From DATKXU01 sp035528905 (GTDB lineage: Bacteria; Armatimonadota; UBA5829; DTJY01), in the NCBI GenBank assembly GCA_035528905.1, contig DATKXU010000051.1, forward strand, positions 1 through 64,000: 64,000 bases of DNA. Direction: 5' to 3'. Position 1 is the first letter of the stretch; every line of letters begins with the position of its first letter. This document shows positions 1 to 8,548 of the stretch, piece by piece. The notes beneath the pieces are model-generated. The model saw only the letters and a program-made list of their open reading frames with translations, had not been told where the DNA came from and did not search any database. The translations under genes were made by a program, and so were the position numbers.

Positions 1-117
1 CAGTATATCAAAGACCAGTTCAACCGCTACCTTGGAGAATCCAACCGCCAGCCGCTGATGGCCCATGGGTGGCGCTCCGCATCCCAGATGCTCCGTCATT
101 ACCAGGAGGTGGTGTAA
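1..117 (+). CDS. C-terminal end of an unidentified protein (partial)
   Basis: Frame 1 is open from the first base of the window to a TAA at 115-117, giving 38 residues that end in ...MLRHYQEVV. The residues look like a normal protein C-terminus (mixed charged and aromatic residues, ending in a helix-like stretch), so this is probably the tail of a plus-strand gene that starts outside the window. It converges with dnaE2. Too little is visible to name a family. Confidence 0.5.
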   Translation, partial: QYIKDQFNRYLGESNRQPLMAHGWRSASQMLRHYQEVV

Positions 118-142
118 CACATGTTTGACAAACCTACAATCT

Positions 143-184
143 GAGTTCCAGGTTTCAAGTGCCAGGTTCCAAGTTTCAGGTCCC
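143..184. repeat. Heptad-like TTCCAGGT/TTCAAGT intergenic repeat
   Basis: A short degenerate tandem of 7-8 bp units (TTCCAGG, TTTCAAG, TTCCAAG, TTTCAGG) fills the gap between the partial gene and the dnaE2 end. Closely similar runs occur at about 25763-25854 and 53121-53160, always between genes, so this is a dispersed intergenic repeat family. No function is evident. Confidence 0.6.
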
Positions 185-256
185 ACGTTGTGGCTACGGC
201 GGATTGGAAGTTCGACGTTACGCACCATGCGGGTTGCGCTGTCAACGTCTCATTCT

Positions 257-3200
257 TCACATGCCCTGGCCTTTCACCCAAGAGCGTTGACCGGCTGAAT
301 GCTTCCGCTCAGGATATCGGTAGGGATCGGCGGAAAGCCCTTCGTTCCTATGATCGGTTGTAAGGGGCCAAACCTTCCTTGCTATAACCGATATACCCCG
401 CTGGCCGGACCTCTCTATTTTGCCCTCGATGATGAGGCCAGGGCTGTTAAAGATTACCGGGCCATACTTCTCATACACCTTGGGAAATATGACCGTGTCC
501 ACCAGTCCAGTTTCATCCTCCAGCGTAACAAAGACTACGATGACGCCCGACCTGGTGGGCGGACGCATGCACGTCACCACTACGCCCGCTACTTTAACAA
601 CCGCATGGCTAGGCATTTCTCCCAGCCTGCTGCTCCTCACCGCCCCCATCTTCATGAGCGTCTGCCTGTAGAAAACCATCGGATGGCAGAGCGGCGAGAT
701 CCCGAGTATCTCGTAATCCATCCTCACCCGAATATGCGGCGGCGGCTCAGGCACATCGGGCAGGCAGGCCACCTGCTCATCCAGATCAGTGGCAGAGAGA
801 CCCTCGAACAATTGCGGATTTCGGATTGGGGATTGACCCCTCACATGAAGCACCTCGCCAAGCAGCCAGAGGAGCTTGCCCCTCGAATGGCCGAATCGGT
901 CGAATGCCCCGCAGTTGATCAGGTTCTCAATAACCGGTCGGTCTATCCGGGTTCGGAGGCAGAAATCGCTGAACGAGCTGAACTCCTGCGTCTTCCTCGC
1001 TTCCAATATGGATTCGATCTCCGCATCGCTGATACCCTTCACCTGCATCAGCCCTATCCTGATCTTTCCATCCTCCACGCTGAACTTCTTTCGGCTTCTA
1101 TTCACGTCCACGCCGAGGATGCCGATGCCCAGGCGGCGCGCCTCCTCCAGGACTACGTTCGCCGGGTAGAAGCCCATCGGCTCGTTGCAGAGTATGCCAG
1201 CCAGGAACTCCGCCGGGTAATGCGCCTTCAGATAGGCGGTCTGGTAGGCGATCTTGGCGAACGAAGCGGCGTGCGCCTTGCAGAATCCATACGCCGCAAA
1301 AGCCCTGAGCTGCGAAAAGACCTTTTCGGCAATCCCCTGCTCCACTCCATTCTTCACCGCACATTGGATGAAAGTATCCTTTATCTTCTCCATCTCGTCC
1401 TGAGAGCGGTCGGTAGTCATGGCACGGCGCAGGGAATCAGCCTGGCCCGGTGTGAATCCCGCGAGCGCGCTCGATATCCTGAGCACCTGCTCTTGGTAGA
1501 GTACGACGCCGTAGGTTTCCTTGAGAATCGGCTTGAGCTTGGGATGGAGATAAACTTCCGGCTCCTCACCATGTCGGCGCTTGATGAATGGGTTTATCAT
1601 GTCCGCCTGCATCGGACCGGGACGGAAGAGCGCTATATTCGCGGTGAGGTCGTCGAATCGGGTCGGCTGGAGCCTGCCGAGAAGCCCTCGCATACCAGGC
1701 GATTCCACCTGGAAGAGGCCAACCGTCTTAGTGGAGCGGAGCATTTCATAGACCTTCGGATCGTCGAGCGGGAGATTGTCAATGTCCAGCTCGATGCCGT
1801 GGTTTTCCTTTATCATCGCCAGGGCATCCTCGATGGCCGAGAGGTTCCTCAGGCCGAGGATGTCTATCTTCACCAGGCCGAGCGCCTCGATGTCGTCCTT
1901 GTCGAACTGGGATACGATCACGCCCTTCGTGGCCCATTCCAGCGGCACCAGGTCGGTAAGAAGCCCCCGGCTGATGACCAATCCCCCCAAATGCACGCTC
2001 AAATGCCGGGGAAAGCCGTCAACTTTCTCGCAGATGTCTACCAAGGCATCCATCTTGCTGAGAGAGATACCGCCGTTCCGAAGCTCGGGAAGTTTCTCGA
2101 CCGCCTCGCGGATGCGCTTCGCCCCTGTATGCGGCAGCGCCGACGCAAGCCGGTCTATCTCTTCTGGAGGGAAGTTCATGGCTTTCCCGATGTCCCGCAC
2201 TGACGACTTCGCGCATAGAGTGCTCACCGTGCAAACCATGGCAACCTTGTCCTCGCCACAGCGCTTGTATATGTAATCTATGACCTCATCTCTCCTCGCG
2301 GCATCGAAGTCTATGTCAATATCGGGCATCCCTTTGCGCTCCGGGTTCAGGAACCTCTCGAAGAGCAGATCGTGCTCGACGGGATCAACGATCGTGATTC
2401 CCAGGCAGTAAGCCACCATAGAGTCGGCAGCCGAGCCTCTGCCGGAGCATCGAATTCCCTGCCCCCTGGCATAACGGACTATGTCCCAGACCACCAGGAA
2501 GTACTCGGCGAAACCCAGGTCGTGGATGATCGAGAGCTCGTGCCGGAGCCGCTTTGTGGCCTTACGGGTGATGGGTTTGTATAACCTTGATAAGCCTTCG
2601 AAGCATAACTTGCACAGGTAGCTGTACGCCGTTTCGCCCTCGGGAACAGGGAAACCCGGAAACCGGTACGTTCCAAAGCCAAGATCCAGATTGCACTGAG
2701 CGGCGATTTTCGCCGTGGCCGCTAGCGCCTTCGGATAATCTATGAACAGCCTGGCCATCGCCTGTGGAGACTTCAGGTAGTACTCGCAGTTCTGCTTGCG
2801 CAGCGGGCTTCGCTCATCCACCGTGGTGAGCGTCAGCACGCACGTGAGGACATCTTGAACCTTGAAATCCTCCTTCCGGGCGTAGTGGAGGTTGTTCGTC
2901 GCCACCACGCCGAGCTTGAGCTTCTCTGCAAGGGAATAGAGCTGCGAGTTCAGCAGGGCAGTGCCGGGAAGCAGGTGGTTCTGCATCTCGATGAAAAAGT
3001 GCTTTCCGCCGAATAGCTCGGCATACCGGGCGGCCGCCTCCCCCGCAGCGGCGGCCTTGCCTTTGAGGAGCAGCGCTGCGACTTCGCCGTTCCTGCATCC
3101 CGACAGGCAGAACAGGTTCTCCCTGCACCGGTCCAGCAACTCCAGGCTGGCGGCGGCGCGGCCCTTCTCATGCGAAAGCTGGGCGCGGGTGACGATCCTG

Positions 3201-3463
3201 CACAGGTTCGAGTATCCATCGAGGTTCTTCGCAAGCAGGACGACGTGATGGCCGTTCTCCAGAGTCATTTCCGCGCCGATTATCGGCTTGATCCCGGCCT
3301 CCCGGGCGTATTTGTAGAACCTGACAGCGCCGTACAGGCCATCGTGATCCGTGACGGCCAGAGAGTCGCAGCCGACCTCCTTCGCCCGATCAATCAGCGC
3401 CTCGACCGAGCTTCCGGCATCGAGGAGAGAGAAATTCGAATGTACGTGCAGGTGTGCGAACAT
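257..3463 (-). CDS. dnaE2: Error-prone DNA polymerase III alpha subunit (DnaE2-like)
   Basis: The 1068-residue product has the C-family polymerase layout: N-terminal PHP domain (HLHVHS near residue 4), polymerase palm with GRGSAAD (about 341-347) and catalytic PDIDIDF (380-386), helix-hairpin-helix region and C-terminal OB domain. The length is about 100 residues shorter than replicative DnaE and typical of DnaE2. Cytoplasmic; known DnaE2 proteins extend past lesions together with ImuB. The gene lies last in a minus-strand cassette behind an ImuB-like and a DUF6504-like gene, the context that defines DnaE2 rather than DnaE1. Expression probably follows the LexA-type promoter at 5104-5132; 82 bp separate it from the preceding gene, with no obvious independent promoter. 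Family membership is certain; the DnaE2 assignment is an inference from length and neighbours. Confidence 0.9.
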   Translation of the reverse strand: MFAHLHVHSNFSLLDAGSSVEALIDRAKEVGCDSLAVTDHDGLYGAVRFYKYAREAGIKPIIGAEMTLENGHHVVLLAKNLDGYSNLCRIVTRAQLSHEKGRAAASLELLDRCRENLFCLSGCRNGEVAALLLKGKAAAAGEAAARYAELFGGKHFFIEMQNHLLPGTALLNSQLYSLAEKLKLGVVATNNLHYARKEDFKVQDVLTCVLTLTTVDERSPLRKQNCEYYLKSPQAMARLFIDYPKALAATAKIAAQCNLDLGFGTYRFPGFPVPEGETAYSYLCKLCFEGLSRLYKPITRKATKRLRHELSIIHDLGFAEYFLVVWDIVRYARGQGIRCSGRGSAADSMVAYCLGITIVDPVEHDLLFERFLNPERKGMPDIDIDFDAARRDEVIDYIYKRCGEDKVAMVCTVSTLCAKSSVRDIGKAMNFPPEEIDRLASALPHTGAKRIREAVEKLPELRNGGISLSKMDALVDICEKVDGFPRHLSVHLGGLVISRGLLTDLVPLEWATKGVIVSQFDKDDIEALGLVKIDILGLRNLSAIEDALAMIKENHGIELDIDNLPLDDPKVYEMLRSTKTVGLFQVESPGMRGLLGRLQPTRFDDLTANIALFRPGPMQADMINPFIKRRHGEEPEVYLHPKLKPILKETYGVVLYQEQVLRISSALAGFTPGQADSLRRAMTTDRSQDEMEKIKDTFIQCAVKNGVEQGIAEKVFSQLRAFAAYGFCKAHAASFAKIAYQTAYLKAHYPAEFLAGILCNEPMGFYPANVVLEEARRLGIGILGVDVNRSRKKFSVEDGKIRIGLMQVKGISDAEIESILEARKTQEFSSFSDFCLRTRIDRPVIENLINCGAFDRFGHSRGKLLWLLGEVLHVRGQSPIRNPQLFEGLSATDLDEQVACLPDVPEPPPHIRVRMDYEILGISPLCHPMVFYRQTLMKMGAVRSSRLGEMPSHAVVKVAGVVVTCMRPPTRSGVIVVFVTLEDETGLVDTVIFPKVYEKYGPVIFNSPGLIIEGKIERSGQRGISVIARKVWPLTTDHRNEGLSADPYRYPERKHSAGQRSWVKGQGM

Positions 3464-3487
3464 AGCAGTCGGCTTTAGGAACCTATA

Positions 3488-3527
3488 GTTCGACGTTCAA
3501 CGTTGGAAGTTCGATGTTGGACGTTCC
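3488..3527. repeat. Short GTTCGA/ACGTT intergenic repeat
   Basis: The 40 bp between dnaE2 and the DUF6504-like gene are built from near-repeats of GTTCGACGTT and GTTGGA. A related piece (GGAAGTTCGACGTT) is at about 207-220 on the other side of dnaE2, so similar repeats flank the gene. Confidence 0.45.
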
Positions 3528-3545
3528 TTCATTCCGTCCCCGGAT

Positions 3546-3797
3546 TCAGTCCTCGACCCGTTCGAGCAGCCAGATTTGCCTTCGGTGGTCGTAGCAAAGC
3601 TCGAAGACGCCGCCGTTCTCGGCCAGCACGCGGAAGAACGTTCGCTCGCCTTCGCCATCCCACCATGCGCCGACAAGACGCCAGCACTCCTGGACGGCGG
3701 CGATGCGATACAGCCTCCCCCGCCAGCGAAACGCCGACGGCGCATGCCTCCTGTCATCAAGAGAGATCTGTATCTGAGAAGGTATTGGCTTGCTCAT
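3546..3797 (-). CDS. Small DUF6504-like protein of the ImuB/DnaE2 cassette
   Basis: An 83-residue basic/aromatic protein whose ATG overlaps the TGA of the ImuB-like gene by four bases (ATGA), implying translational coupling. Residues WRGRLYRI, CWRLVGAWW and YDHRRQIWLLERV suggest a small beta-rich domain. From memory this resembles the DUF6504 family, which recurs beside Y-family polymerase and DnaE2 genes, notably in actinobacteria. No biochemical role is known to me. Being sandwiched between the two polymerase-like genes suggests an accessory role in translesion synthesis (inference). Confidence 0.75.
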   Translation of the reverse strand: MSKPIPSQIQISLDDRRHAPSAFRWRGRLYRIAAVQECWRLVGAWWDGEGERTFFRVLAENGGVFELCYDHRRQIWLLERVED

Positions 3798-4990
3798 TTG
3801 TCACTCAAGTAGGCAGAATGGAGTATTGGAGTGATGGAGTACTGGGATCCAGATGCAATCGCATGTTCGCCGAAGCGGGCGCGTATGCTCTCCAGCACCG
3901 CGTCAAGCTTCATCCTGCGCCCGGTGTCGCCTATGAAGCTGAGCTGGAGCCCTTCGCCGGATTCTAGGCCGCTCAGGGTCAACTTTATCGCCCTGATCCG
4001 CGCTCCCTGCATCTCCGAGCTGAGGATTCGCCTGGCGCCGGTATATATGCCGTGGGCCGTGGAGACAGGAGTTTTCAAGGTATATGAGCGACTGATTTCA
4101 GGAAACCCCTCGAATTCCAAACCGATCGCAACTACGCTTGCCTGCTGACTCCGCTTCCTGAGCTTCATCGCCAGCCGGTCACACATCCAAAGCAAATATG
4201 GCTCGACAAGCCCCGGCTCACAGAGATTTTCTCCGACATGTTCGAACGTATGTTCGATGCTAACCATCGCGGGTGGGTACAGCGCCATCACAGGACTATA
4301 GTCAATCCCAAGCGAAAGCCTGTGCAACCTGCTTCCGAGAGCGCCGAACTGCCTCATCAGCAGCCTCTCCGGAATTGCCGCCAACTCGCCGATCGTCCGC
4401 ACGCCGAGATTCAGCAGCCTTTTCTCGATTTTCGGCCCTACTCCCCAGAGGCAACCAACCGGAAGCGGCTTCAGGAATTCGACCTCCGATCCGGGCCTGA
4501 CCTCCAGACATCCATCAGGCTTGGCGGCCGACGATGCCGCACTCGACACGAGCTTGCTCCGAGCTATGCCGACGGAAACCCGCACACCGACTTCCTTCGC
4601 CACCCTTCGCCTGATCTCCGCCGCCATTGATCTCGGCGAGCCGAAGAGCGAGAAGCAGCCGGTGACATCCATATACGCCCCATCGAGCGACTGAGGCTCA
4701 AGGAGTGGTGAGAAATTCGAGAGTATATCCATCACCGTATCCGATGCTTCCCTGTACATAGCCCAGTTCGCCGGGAGAAATATCGCGTCGGGGCAGTAGC
4801 GTCCGGCGTGGCGGGCGGTTATGGATTCGCGCACGCCTTCAGCCGCCGCCTCTCTGGAGGCGGAAACGACGAACTCCCCTCGGCCGGAGCTGTGCGTCAC
4901 CACCACCGGTTTCCCGGCAAGCTCCGGCCTCCTGAGCCGCTCGAGCGATGCATGGAACGACTCCGCGTAGAAATGCATTATCGAACGCAT
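3794..4990 (-). CDS. imuB: ImuB-like Y-family polymerase homologue lacking catalytic acids
   Basis: The 398-residue product aligns along DinB/Pol IV: palm start MRSIMHFY, motif EPQSLDGAYMDV, thumb and HhH segment (LWGVGPKIEKRLLNLG), then the little-finger domain. Against E. coli DinB numbering, catalytic D8 is Y8, E104 is G104 and the steric-gate F13 is H13; only D103 is kept. Metal-dependent nucleotidyl transfer is therefore unlikely, and the protein should act like ImuB, a scaffold bridging the beta clamp and DnaE2. It is shorter than many proteobacterial ImuB proteins and no imuA is adjacent. First gene of the cassette; promoter with LexA-type box at 5104-5132 and a second box over the start codon. 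The start is ATG at 4990; codon 5 is also ATG. Confidence 0.87.
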   Translation of the reverse strand: MRSIMHFYAESFHASLERLRRPELAGKPVVVTHSSGRGEFVVSASREAAAEGVRESITARHAGRYCPDAIFLPANWAMYREASDTVMDILSNFSPLLEPQSLDGAYMDVTGCFSLFGSPRSMAAEIRRRVAKEVGVRVSVGIARSKLVSSAASSAAKPDGCLEVRPGSEVEFLKPLPVGCLWGVGPKIEKRLLNLGVRTIGELAAIPERLLMRQFGALGSRLHRLSLGIDYSPVMALYPPAMVSIEHTFEHVGENLCEPGLVEPYLLWMCDRLAMKLRKRSQQASVVAIGLEFEGFPEISRSYTLKTPVSTAHGIYTGARRILSSEMQGARIRAIKLTLSGLESGEGLQLSFIGDTGRRMKLDAVLESIRARFGEHAIASGSQYSITPILHSAYLSDK

Positions 4991-4995
4991 GTTCT
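4982..4995 (-). promoter_or_regulatory. LexA-type box overlapping the imuB start codon
   Basis: CGAACGCATGTTCT matches the Gram-positive LexA consensus CGAAC-N4-GTTCG at all but the last position and covers the imuB ATG. It is the second such site upstream of the cassette. Confidence 0.5.
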
Positions 4996-5103
4996 ATTCT
5001 AATCTCCAAATGCGAAGACGAATAATGTGTGATACGTGGGGACTTGTCGCGCATCGCAGGTCCCACATGGCTCGCTCTCTCTTTGCAACCAGCCCCAATT
5101 GAG

Positions 5104-5132
5104 ATTATAGGCATCGAACATTTGTTTGTCAA
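5104..5132 (-). promoter_or_regulatory. Consensus sigma-70 promoter with LexA-type operator for imuB-DUF6504-dnaE2
   Basis: On the minus strand TTGACA (5127-5132) and TATAAT (5104-5109) are separated by exactly 17 bp, a perfect consensus promoter. The spacer contains CGAACATTTGTTTG (5115-5128), one mismatch from CGAAC-N4-GTTCG, so a repressor bound there would block RNA polymerase. Such a strong promoter needs a repressor, which fits SOS control. The transcript would start near 5097, about 105 bases before imuB. Confidence 0.8.
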
Positions 5133-5149
5133 GATGTTTTTTGGCCTGG

Positions 5150-6214
5150 CTAGCCGCCGGTTTCAGGCGAGTACACCTGCAACCTCCCATCACCGAGGTG
5201 GAAAAACGGGTTCGCCGATAGGAATTCCCCGCCTGCTCCACTGCCCGGCATCACCTTGATCGCGAAATCATACACGGCATCGTCATCCTCCACCACGCGC
5301 ATACCCCATTTGAGCTTATACCTGAGCACTCCGTCGCCCAGAAACGCCCTCGAATGCCCGAAATTGATCGCCTTGCAACCCTGGGAGTAGGCCCATTGAA
5401 TCCCATACCAATAGAAGGCTGCGGATCCGCCGTGTCTTGCCGATCCGAAGTCATCCTCGACCGCGCCCATATATGGACACCTCAGCGTCGGCCCGTCGGG
5501 TATCATAAGGAGACCCACTACTGGAACATCATCCCTTTTCACGATCAGCAGGCAGCCCTGCTCGAAGAGTCGTCTGATACGCGCCCGCGGTTGAACGACC
5601 GCCAGGCTTCCATAGCGGGACTGCGCATATGGAAGATACATACTGTCGTAGAATCGCGTCAGCCAGCGATCGTCCTTCGTGACCTCGTAGGTGAAACCCC
5701 TAGACCGTACCTTGCGCACGTCTTCCCTTACCGAGCCTCCCAGTTGTCGGAGCAGTTCCTCGGGAGGGATGGAGAGGTCAATAAACAGCCGCACCCATAC
5801 TGGAACGATATGGAAACCAGCCCGCACAAAGGACCTGCTGAGCAGGCGGTTTGCGGTCGCAACCACCATATCGCAGTCCATGTCGAGCTTATGTGCCTGC
5901 AGCGCCGATATCCTCCCAAGGCATGACTGCGTGACCTGGGGTGCGCCAAGAAGGTGTTCGATAAAAGGCACGGCCCGGTGATCGTCTGCCACGACAAGTC
6001 TGAGCGGCTGTCCGGAGGGCAGCTCCCCCTCCAAGACGTGGAGAGCCAGCGTCCTGTGCCGCAGGAGCGAGAGAAACCTCCGCGCCAGGTTGACTGTCTC
6101 GGATTCGCGAGGCCGCACGAGTTCCGCATCAAACCCTATCCGCGACCCCGCAAGCTCTACCCAGTTCCGACTTGACCACTTTGAACTTTCCTGATTCTTC
6201 TCTGTGGATATCAT
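5150..6214 (-). CDS. FemAB/GNAT-like acyl- or aminoacyltransferase
   Basis: A 354-residue protein with two GNAT-like halves and the FemAB signature region near the C-terminus (about residues 255-330: MGAVEDDF, AFYWYGIQWAYSQGCKAINFGHS, YKLKWG). FemAB-related (BioF2/acetyltransf_6) proteins transfer acyl or aminoacyl groups to peptidoglycan or envelope polymers. It is the last gene of a minus-strand cluster with CapK-like, radical SAM and pyruvyl-transferase genes, so a cell-envelope or small-molecule conjugation role is likely. The ATG overlaps the preceding gene by 86 bp; a GTG near 6118 would remove the overlap, so the start is uncertain. The substrate is unknown. Confidence 0.7.
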   Translation of the reverse strand: MISTEKNQESSKWSSRNWVELAGSRIGFDAELVRPRESETVNLARRFLSLLRHRTLALHVLEGELPSGQPLRLVVADDHRAVPFIEHLLGAPQVTQSCLGRISALQAHKLDMDCDMVVATANRLLSRSFVRAGFHIVPVWVRLFIDLSIPPEELLRQLGGSVREDVRKVRSRGFTYEVTKDDRWLTRFYDSMYLPYAQSRYGSLAVVQPRARIRRLFEQGCLLIVKRDDVPVVGLLMIPDGPTLRCPYMGAVEDDFGSARHGGSAAFYWYGIQWAYSQGCKAINFGHSRAFLGDGVLRYKLKWGMRVVEDDDAVYDFAIKVMPGSGAGGEFLSANPFFHLGDGRLQVYSPETGG

Positions 6215-7421
6215 CTACCGGCCTCACGTCAACTTGCATCGTCGGACCGACTACCCTTTCAATCCGAGCCGCCAGCAGTGGGACGATCTCCTCCGGATCA
6301 CATGCGGGCACGAAGTCCACTCGCAGCCTGGAAGAGTCGTCCTGGACTATTTGAAATCGTTTGACGCCGGGCACATTCTCAATGGCGCACGTAAGCACAT
6401 AGGGAGAGATCATCTCGCCGCTCGGAAGGACTACCCGATCCACCATACGTCCGCGGATTGACGAGATCAGCGGAAGCCCTCGTCCGCACTTACACGAGCC
6501 AGTGGACAGCGTACCGACATCCCCCGTCGCATACCGGATTAAGGGCGCCGCGAAGGAGTAGAGATTGGTAATTACGAGTTCGCCTTCTTCCCCACGCACA
6601 GCCGGACGCCCATCCTTCACGCACTCAACTATTAGGCAGTCGGAGTTCATGTGATACCCGGCGCGCTCAGGGCATTCCCAGGCTATCCAGCCCAACTCCA
6701 TCGAGCCGTAGAAGTCCGTAGGAGCCACGCCAAACGCCTTTTCGATGCTCCGCCGTGCGACCGGCTCGAGCAGTTCCGCCGAAGTGATGACCAGGCGCAT
6801 CGGTGGAGTTCCGGTCTGCGACCCCACAAGTATGTCAGCCAGGATACGCAGTTCCGAGGTGTAACCGTAGAGGGCCTGAGCCTTCCAACTCCTGATCCAG
6901 ACAAGCTGTTCCGCGGGGCTGCAGAATATCGAAAGGCACTTTCGTCTGAGCAGCCCCAGCTTCTGGAACCAGGCGTTGTGCTCCACCACACAGCGGGGTT
7001 CGACTATGAGAATCATGCGATCGGTCAATCGAAAGCCGTTTGCGATCAGCGCACGTATTTCCTTCAGAACGCGGCGAGCTTTGTCTAGCTTCGTGAAAGG
7101 GAGGCTGAGGGCCGACCCGTCCGAGCCGCTCGTCTTCAACCAAACACATCCTGATAGGTCTACATTTTGCGCGAACGCACTGCGGCCTGCGCGCTGAATA
7201 TCCGCCTTGCTCACGATGGGCAGCCGGCTTAGATCGCTGACACTGCTGACCTGCACAGGCGACAATCCGGCAGAATCGAACAGGGATTTGTAGAGAGGGA
7301 CGCTGCTGTACGCATGCGCTATGACTTGGCGGAGCTTGCGCGCTTGAATCCGTTCCAGCTCAGGCCCGGCGAGCCACTGCGTCTTCTGCAGGCCGACTAA
7401 TTCCGCGATCAATGAAACCAT
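6129..7421 (-). CDS. CapK/PaaK-like adenylate-forming ligase
   Basis: A 430-residue member of the phenylacetate-CoA ligase/CapK branch of adenylate-forming enzymes: AMP-binding loop TSGSDGSA (about residue 97), motif FYGSMELGWIAWEC (about 238), LIRYATGD (about 295) and C-terminal GKFKVVKSE. A CxC pair (TGSCKCGRG) is typical of the family. CapK-like proteins activate carboxylates during capsule or secondary-metabolite synthesis. It starts 6 bp after the radical SAM gene and overlaps the FemAB-like gene, so the three are one transcription unit. The acid substrate cannot be read from sequence; a CoA or transferase-bound acyl product handed to the FemAB-like protein is an inference. Confidence 0.82.
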   Translation of the reverse strand: MVSLIAELVGLQKTQWLAGPELERIQARKLRQVIAHAYSSVPLYKSLFDSAGLSPVQVSSVSDLSRLPIVSKADIQRAGRSAFAQNVDLSGCVWLKTSGSDGSALSLPFTKLDKARRVLKEIRALIANGFRLTDRMILIVEPRCVVEHNAWFQKLGLLRRKCLSIFCSPAEQLVWIRSWKAQALYGYTSELRILADILVGSQTGTPPMRLVITSAELLEPVARRSIEKAFGVAPTDFYGSMELGWIAWECPERAGYHMNSDCLIVECVKDGRPAVRGEEGELVITNLYSFAAPLIRYATGDVGTLSTGSCKCGRGLPLISSIRGRMVDRVVLPSGEMISPYVLTCAIENVPGVKRFQIVQDDSSRLRVDFVPACDPEEIVPLLAARIERVVGPTMQVDVRPVDDIHREESGKFKVVKSELGRACGVADRV

Positions 7422-7427
7422 CCCCGC

Positions 7428-8522
7428 TCACTTCCCGTCTGCGTCCCAGTTTTCCCAGATGCGCTTGAGGCATTCCCTTCCGCTTCGCCGCATCATCCAA
7501 CACCCGCCGTTGCAACTCTTCAAGTATCCGCACCGCAGACATTCCTCGCTCAAGATAGGCTGTCTGAACTCGCGGAATCCGTCTCTCCATATCTCTCTCA
7601 GCGGCCTTTCCCTGACATTTCCCTGGGCGAGTTTGCTGTCGTAAGGCAGCTGGCAGCCGACCACAGAGCCGTCCGGCAGAATGGCACACAACTTGATGCC
7701 GGCACGGCAGACGAACGGAGTGTACCTCGTCGCACGCTCCCAGCAGCCGAGATACCCCGCGCCCTCGGTCAATTCAACCCTGAAGCGCCGTCGGGCTCCC
7801 GCCACAAACGCCATTAACTCCTTGAGCTGGCCATCATTCAGGAAGAGCGACTGGTCGTCCTCGGCGCGTCCAACGGGCAGGCAGGGTCCGAGGCGCCATA
7901 GAGTCGCCCCCGAATCGGCAATGAACTCGCCGAGCCGATCAAGCTCGGTTAGCGTTTCCGGGCGCACCACGGTTATCGCTATCCTGAGAGGAACCCTAAT
8001 CTCTCTGAAGAATGCCAGAGCTTCCATGGCTCGCTCGAACGCACCCGGCATGCCCCTGTATGAATCGCAGCTCTCCTCAGTACCGTCAATGCTCGTGAAG
8101 GCCCAGGCAAGCTTGCACTTTCGGAACTCGTTCCGAAAGTGCCCTACGAGATAGCCGTTAGTTCCCAGCCCGACATTCAGCCCGAGATCGTTCGCGAGAT
8201 GGATGACGTCGAAGAGGTCTTCTCTCAGCAGCGGCTCGCCGCCGCCAAGCTCCAGCGTCCTGACGCCCATTCGGGACATCTCGTGAGCCAGCGAGTGCAT
8301 CTCCGCAGTGGTCAGCTCGTCTGTGCGCGCCACTCCGGCCTTCGCCTCACACCCCTTGCAGGAGAAGTTGCAGCGAAATGTCGTCACCCAGTGGACCGCG
8401 CGCAGAGTGGGAAGGCCCAGCCGCCGTCGAGCAGCATAGTATCGGCGGACGAGCCAGTTGTAGTTGGCCTGATACCATGCCCCCAGAATCGGTACGTTCG
8501 TCAGCCTCATGACTCTCACCAC
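7428..8522 (-). CDS. Radical SAM protein with SPASM domain
   Basis: 364 residues. The radical SAM motif CNFSCKGC (CxxxCxxC) lies near residue 50, with GGEPLLR as the SAM-binding strand. The C-terminal SPASM-type region carries CRAGIKLCAILPDGSVVGC and CLRCGYLKSCNGGC (about residues 270-350), enough cysteines for one or two auxiliary [4Fe-4S] clusters. Enzymes of this type modify peptides (sactipeptides, quinone cofactors) or act on small molecules. No short precursor peptide is evident nearby. Spacing to the CapK-like gene is 6 bp and to the pyruvyl-transferase gene 26 bp, arguing for a shared pathway. The substrate is unknown. Confidence 0.88.
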   Translation of the reverse strand: MVRVMRLTNVPILGAWYQANYNWLVRRYYAARRRLGLPTLRAVHWVTTFRCNFSCKGCEAKAGVARTDELTTAEMHSLAHEMSRMGVRTLELGGGEPLLREDLFDVIHLANDLGLNVGLGTNGYLVGHFRNEFRKCKLAWAFTSIDGTEESCDSYRGMPGAFERAMEALAFFREIRVPLRIAITVVRPETLTELDRLGEFIADSGATLWRLGPCLPVGRAEDDQSLFLNDGQLKELMAFVAGARRRFRVELTEGAGYLGCWERATRYTPFVCRAGIKLCAILPDGSVVGCQLPYDSKLAQGNVRERPLREIWRDGFREFRQPILSEECLRCGYLKSCNGGCWMMRRSGRECLKRIWENWDADGK

Positions 8523-8548
8523 TCAGAGAGAATGCTCTCAGTCTCAGA

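Noticed and set aside
299..2203. 634-codon open frame opposite dnaE2
   Set aside because: It lies wholly antisense to the clear DnaE2 frame and has no recognisable domain; G+C-rich coding DNA keeps the opposite frame open.
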